DNA of 64,000 bases, taken from contig UZAN01039780.1 of NCBI GenBank assembly GCA_900618425.1, positions 14,960 to 78,959 of the forward strand. Reading direction: 5' to 3'. The notes below the pieces were generated by a model, which did not search any database, was not told the DNA's origin, and saw nothing but the letters and a program-made list of their open reading frames with translations. Shown here one piece after another: positions 58,915 to 64,000 of the stretch (positions within the stretch are counted from its first letter, which is position 1; each line of letters starts with the position of its first letter). Both the position numbers and the translations under genes were made by a program. The stretch is from Echinostoma caproni. Taxonomy: Eukaryota > Platyhelminthes > Trematoda > Plagiorchiida > Echinostomatidae.

Positions 58915-60060
58915 TCATAAACCAAACTTCACCTTTATGGGAGCGTTTATGTAATTGCAAACAGCTCGGGATTGGATATAAACTTGTGCATCAGCATTTC
59001 TTTGTGCATTGACTTGTCTTCTCGCGCCAAAGTGGTGCAGTGCTGTCGCGGTTGACAGAAGTATACCATGTGTTGTAAGAAGGAAATCGTTTGCAACTTC
59101 TGCATGATATATTCCTCTGCAAAATTCACTTCTTTGTTCAACTTCCAATAACTGATTTTTAACCAGTTGAGNTGGGTGTTTGGTGATAGTGAAGCCTTTC
59201 GGTTTCATGGGGTGACTGGTAAATTCTTTTCAGGATACCAAAGAATCATTCTGTTTGTTGGGAAAATTACATTGGAAGCTTCTTTATAAAACCTCAAGTT
59301 TGGCGTAGTCAATGAACATATCAGAGTTAACCGTAGAGGTATGCGGTACGGATGCACATCAAACGTAGCAAAACGCCAGCACCGTATAATAACTACATGC
59401 AAATGGAGTTCAAGTAGAAAGCGTTTTCACTGCCAAGACCGACGACAACTGGTAGACTCTAAACCTTTTTGGATCCTTCAAAAAATGTAAATGAATAGGA
59501 TTCAATAAGTTCAGCAATTTTTTGCTCAGATGGTTGTAGTGAGGTCATCGATGTAGCCACGTTTTGGGTAATTGAAGTCGTCCATAATGAGGACATGCGT
59601 GAAGTGCAGTGGCAGAATATGATACATGGTTTTCCTTTGTGGCTCGTTGGTTTAGTCTGTAGACGAAGGGGAGCGATACCCCACACCGATCATGTTGCGA
59701 AAGTTGCACTTTACAACACAATGAGCCGAATACCGCAGTTAGATAATCAGTTACCTAGCATTGTAGTTTTCTGCTAAATTAGAGTAACACACCCGCCATC
59801 CGTCGTAGGCGGATCTCTTCTGAGGAGCAACATGCTGAGTAAGTGCCAGTTTGAGTCCAGAATGACAAGTTTCAGTAACTAAAATAATTTCCCATTAACT
59901 AGTTTGGAAAAGCAGTTCCACCTCTGAAATTTTTTCGTTAACCATAACAGTAATTACTGTAGAACGTGAACTATATGAAGCTCGACTCGTTGGTGTCATT
60001 GAACTCGAAAATTCTGATAACTCAGGCGGTTGCATCTTGTGAATTCGCGAAGTCTCGTTT
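58915..60060 (-). pseudogene. LINE endonuclease fragment
   Basis: From about 59960 on the minus strand: NEKISEVELLFQTS, then EIILVTETCHSG (the catalytic Glu box, usually VTETWL), RRDPPTTDGGCVTLI (the R-x-D-R...GGG-V block), HFTHVLIMDDFNYPKRGYID (GDFNYP box, Gly to Asp) and, further on, SDMFIDYAKLEV. Frames change repeatedly and an N lies at 59172. The downstream frame to 58915 (NQLLEVEQRSEF and so on) is the endonuclease-RT linker. Box order and spacing fit a jockey/CR1 endonuclease. Confidence 0.7.
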
Positions 60061-60064
60061 ACCA

Positions 60065-60980
60065 GCCCCTACTGCATCACATTCTCCGTTCCAGGACAGT
60101 AAACGTCAATTTTCGAGGAGGATCAGCTTTCATTCATTAAATGAATAATAAATAAACAGAATTAACGGGCTAAAAATGCAAAAATAAGAATCATTTCCTT
60201 TTCATTCAACATTGTCCTCTTGGGAGCCTTGCTGCGCATTTTATTTAAGTGACACTGACAGTCTGAATAGAGTGCCAATTTTCTAATTGATTTTGAGTGT
60301 CTCAGATAACTTGAAAGTTATTGTGCTGTGCAAAAGTCTGAATTCATGGTTTCGACGGCTGATAAACTTTCCAGTAGGGAATCCCTTACCCTTAGAAGTT
60401 CAAGCAGTTGGAATTACAAATGGACCGTACACACACAAATACACACGCATAAACATTCAATGACCGCAACAGATATCTCCGACAACTGTTCGCATGGCGA
60501 AACGCCATTCACCCAGAATGCTTAGCGCTTTCGCTCTAATGGATAACTCCGAACAAATAGGTCACGTCCTCCTGTGCACTAAGATTTTGTGCCCCAATCT
60601 TGGTCCCCGTTCCGGAAAAAAATGGTACTTTACAAAAGCTGTGCAAAGCGGGTCGATTTTCAGCAAGTGTGCCTTCCATGGCGTTCGCAACAGTGCCCAA
60701 CGAATTTTGAGCATAAGAGGGACGCACCATCGAACCCCTACCCGTACGCAAAACCTTCCTTGTCTATTCTATATAAACGTCATCATCAGATGAACTTTGG
60801 TGTAACTTTGACTTGGTTACAATGTAGGCTAGAGGGTCAAATGTCCATCGACTAGCAACTTATTTTTCAGGATTATCAGCCTTGATGTATTGAAGTAATA
60901 GCAGTAATTGATTACCACCTGGGTGTGTGGAATCAGTCTATGCAGTCACGTAACATCATGGGAAATCGCTGTTTGGCAAT
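60065..60980. other. No gene recognised
   Basis: Unassigned. Frames on both strands at 60494-60855 overlap each other and carry no domain. Confidence 0.4.
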
Positions 60981-60984
60981 TATC

Positions 60985-61060
60985 GTTTTCAGATGGGGAA
61001 TCCGTCGTGCATAAAGCAAATGAAGCGTGAACTGAAAACCTAGGAAACTGTGCCAGTTAT
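60985..61060 (-). mobile_element. SINE family 2 tail fragment, inverted
   Basis: On the minus strand TTTTCAGTTCACGCTTCATT, TGCTTTATGCACGACGGATTC matches the tail of the plus-strand SINE that follows (TTTTCAGTTCATGCTTCATT, TGCTCTATACATGACGAATTTC). The inverted tail sits directly before the full copy, as at 8935-9290. Confidence 0.75.
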
Positions 61061-61074
61061 GAGATAAGCAAGGC

Positions 61075-61335
61075 GTACGACCCGAAACATGCTCGCAAAA
61101 GATAGGTTGTGGTGTATCGTTTAAGTGGAAAATGAAATGCGACCGGGTCAGCGACCCAATCAACCAGTGGGTAGCATGCTTACTTTTTTCCTGTTAGATC
61201 CCGGGTTCGAGCTCCAGTCAGGTCGATGGATTTGTTCACTGCTGAGACCTAACCAGATGAAATTAGTTGTACTGTGTTTTCTAGCTTTTCAGTTCATGCT
61301 TCATTTGCTCTATACATGACGAATTTCTTCATTGA
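61075..61335 (+). mobile_element. tRNA-derived SINE, family 2, longest copy
   Basis: The leader is ATGCTCGCAAAAGATAGGTT and GTGGTGTATCG. The head is AACCAGTGGGTAGCATGCTT with B box GATCCCGGGTTCGAGC. GGTCGATGGATTTG joins it to a decayed hammerhead (61236-61278). The tail is CTTTTCAGTTCATGCTTCAT, CTATACATGACGAATTTC, TTCATTGAAATTGAG. The match to the copies at 7447-7630 and 9085-9290 defines the family. Confidence 0.75.
61236..61278 (+). ncRNA. Hammerhead relic in SINE family 2
   Basis: TCACTG, a shortened first core box (CTGA, with TGA missing), GACCTAACCAGAT in place of helix II, GAAA, then TTAGTTGT, ACTGTG. The parts align with the intact copy at 9015-9059 but the core is deleted. Confidence 0.5.
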
Positions 61336-61339
61336 AATT

Positions 61340-64000
61340 GAGTCAAATCATTCATTACTCCCATGGAATTACCTTTTTGGGTGATCTTAGTCAAACAGGA
61401 TCACCTAAGCTATGCTATAATTACTGTCAAAAAAGGAGTCCTTCTCACGTAATAATAGATGACTCAAAAACAACAAACAGATTGAGTGTCTGCAACGCAG
61501 ACTGTTTGGCTTTGGTTTCCAGATCGATCTTAACGTGAGGAGACTTTGAGTTTGGTATGGATACACGCTGTCTCCTCGATGTGCATCACCAAGTAGCGCC
61601 TAATTGGCTGCATCTAATACCTATGTTTGAAACGTGCTGTGTAAGAATAAATTCAATTAGAGGATAGGAGAACGTTTATTTCCGTAACCTAGCACTTTCG
61701 ACATTTGTGATAAATAACCTTTTCAAACTAGCCTTATCTAACTCCACGAGTGATAGCTAGTAAGTGCGACAAACTTCGGCCCGGCATTGAATCTTGCTGA
61801 CACGACTCAAATCATTTGAATTAAACATACGAAACAAAGAACAACAAAAATTCGAAACCCCTGGATCAAAAGGGCCTAGACCTGTCTAAATTGATCACCC
61901 GCGCCTGGGACTCTACGCTTTGGACGAGTTGCAGATCCCCCCTGGTTTGTCCCGAGTGGCACTTTTCTAAACAAATGGAAAAATGACCCTATGACGCACC
62001 AGAATTTCCGCTTTTCCAAGTCACATAAACTGTGCATACGGTTCGCATTTACTCAAATATTCATTCGATAGAAATCCCTTCCATCTCATCGCTAATAGAA
62101 ATTTTAAAAAAAGATTCCCTTAAGGTTTGCTGTATTACTGTTGTGGAAATATGAGAGACTGTGGAATTCGATGCCAGTTCGGTAAAAGCATGGGCATAAT
62201 CAAGTGATATATATATTTGTGATCGAATGTGGTTCGAAATTCCGGCGATAAAAGACTCTCTATTGCAAAATGTTCCACTTGATGACCAAATGTGCCCACA
62301 CACCACATGGATAACCAATTATTCTCATCTTATTCACTTTCGTGGTAGAATCGCCAGGAAAATCATGATATATGTGATTTGCGAAAAATCGCATGGCTAC
62401 ATTTATCAGCATTATCCTGTTCTATGACATTGAGCAATAAAAATACATTACGTTTTCCGGCCGTTGCTCTAAGAATACCGAAAGCGTACGTGTATTTCAA
62501 TGTGAGGCCACAATCCATGGCCATGGTGAACTTAAAACTTTACCAAAATGGTGGAAAACTGGTTTGTGTGACAGAGGTGACAAAGAAAGTTCGGGATGTT
62601 GTACCCGGGTTGGGACAGATGTTTGCGCATTTTCCTAATAATATTGTATTCCTATCAGTGTGTCAGATACAAACCGTTCGACTCAAACACGAATAACGTA
62701 GGACTTGTGGTTACCGTGGAGACCCAAAAGCGTAGGGTTTTGCATGGTTTAATTAAAAAAGCGAGAACGGAGATTTCGGTTTTCAGTTTGATGTTACACA
62801 TTTCCGCATGATGTAATCGATTCAATCGAATTGTGATCATTCTTCGCAAGCGCTCGTTCCGTGTTTACCCAATTCAGTACCAACGTTCAACATTTATGAT
62901 ATCAGACATTGTGTAATACCAGCCGCATAACAAATGTGACTGTCTAAATCAACGCCCCTTTCCCGAAAATCAGACTTTATAGGACGTAACCGGGATAGCC
63001 ACTTATCCCACGGCCAGCTGTTGTTTCCAAAAGCTTGTAGGTCAACAGATTATTCCTTGATTACCCCTTGCGATCTATGAATACTGTTTGAAGCTCAGGA
63101 GAACATTCGATTTATTTGACCGCCAAATCTATTTCCTCTAATCGTTCAAAAAATTAGTTTGAAGAACGCTTTAACCACGTATTTTTCAAATGATTTTCCA
63201 CAGAGCGTAATATTTTGCAATATCTATTTCACCAAAGTTATATGCATCCATCAAGTATCGATCATATAGGACCGTACGCTCCTCATACTCAGTGGTTTTC
63301 TTATCGATATGCAATTCTTATCCTCAATTTGACAACCCCGAAAATGTATACTTAACCAAAACATGAGAAATATTGGAAAAAAGGAACCACATACATCGTA
63401 TTTAAAATTAGATATCAAAAATGGAAAGCTCATGGAAAAAAGGGTCAATAAAATTCCTTTCAGCTGTATAGAAACAGTTGTGCTGGTCTTGCATTAAAAC
63501 AAACCGTTCGCCTGACGGTAAATTAAATCAAAACGATAAATGTGTCCATAACCTACCCCAGCATGAAGTAAATCTTACCAACTGACACTCTACGTTGCCG
63601 ATCAAATACAAGCCGATAGCAAGATGTGTTGACGGGTGTACATGAACAAAAACGTGGGCGATCATAATTTACTTGCAGTGAGAACGATGCCGTGACGAAT
63701 AGTAAGCTAATGCTTTGGAAAACGGAAAACCGTAACCTACATCAGTCATATGTGCCTCAATATATATATGTACTAATGTAAAACAATTTACGAATAGTTT
63801 TGTTCTCTCGTTATCTTCAAGTAGCAACTGAGTTAATAAATTATTGTAAGGCCCAACTGTCTGAAACACCATAATAGCTACTCGCAAGAGCTCATCCTCC
63901 ATGTTACTGTTTGTGTTGTATCGGGACTGTCGATCATGTACAGCCTGAAACCAAAAGGAGAGAACAACTTAGTTATTCTTGTGTTATTTATTAGTGCTCA
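61340..64000. other. No gene recognised
   Basis: Unassigned AT-rich sequence with a short (TA)n at about 63760-63772. Frames at 62061-62849 overlap on both strands and have no domain. Confidence 0.4.

Larger units (their letters stand above)
58130..60060 (-). mobile_element. CR1/jockey-like LINE, second family, decayed
   Basis: On the minus strand an endonuclease and part of a reverse transcriptase can be followed over about 1.9 kb, in many frames. It is a different family from the two ACAAT-tailed LINEs: the reverse transcriptase style is ANYRPVSLLPVLSK and NHKILLRKLHNYGIRG. The sequence ends soon after motif B, with no YADD motif, and then a possible 3' UTR (CTAAGTCCTATGGGACAAGA). Both ends are uncertain. 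Confidence 0.75.

Overview
The window looks like non-coding DNA from an animal genome, rich in decayed retroelements. It most resembles a flatworm and probably a trematode. That placement is an inference from the mix of elements: CR1/jockey-like LINEs, several Penelope-like elements (PLEs) with GIY-YIG endonuclease domains, and short tRNA-headed retroposons whose body is a hammerhead ribozyme, as in the schistosome Sm-alpha family. No host gene could be supported. Open frames outside the elements are short, lack recognisable domains and often overlap frames on the other strand. The DNA is probably intergenic or a very large intron. There is one 571-base assembly gap (23353-23923) and five isolated N bases (9792, 25769, 34401, 39774, 59172).

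Layout. Bases 1-35 are the pentanucleotide tail of a LINE lying mostly upstream. Bases 2245-3090 hold a PLE GIY-YIG relic and two head-to-head tRNA-like SINEs. Bases 6709-7050 hold a strong foldback hairpin followed by a SINE with a hammerhead module. Bases 7446-9654 are the densest part: a SINE relic, a PLE GIY-YIG fragment between inverted ~100-bp arms, a head-to-head SINE pair in which one copy keeps a complete hammerhead core, and a PLE-type hammerhead. Bases 19034-20140 hold a tRNA-like SINE head and a second PLE type with a hammerhead-like motif on the opposite strand. Bases 24471-26130 are a minus-strand LINE that lost its reverse transcriptase by internal deletion. Bases 47363-49884 are a 5'-truncated plus-strand LINE of the same family with all reverse transcriptase motifs. 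A further hammerhead SINE relic lies near 52.1 kb, a third PLE at 53.6-54.4 kb, another LINE (different family) at 58.1-60.1 kb, and another head-to-head SINE locus at 61.0-61.3 kb. The long stretches between hold only microsatellites and unassigned AT-rich sequence.

How the parts relate. The LINEs would have encoded endonuclease and reverse transcriptase for target-primed retrotransposition, and the PLEs reverse transcriptase plus GIY-YIG nuclease. All copies here are broken by stops, frameshifts or deletions. The SINEs are non-autonomous, with pol III-type A and B boxes. Their most notable feature is a small hammerhead module shared by two families with different tRNA-like heads, beside a second hammerhead type linked to PLEs. 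One SINE copy (9015-9059, minus) and one PLE-type copy (9601-9654, minus) keep essentially complete catalytic cores.
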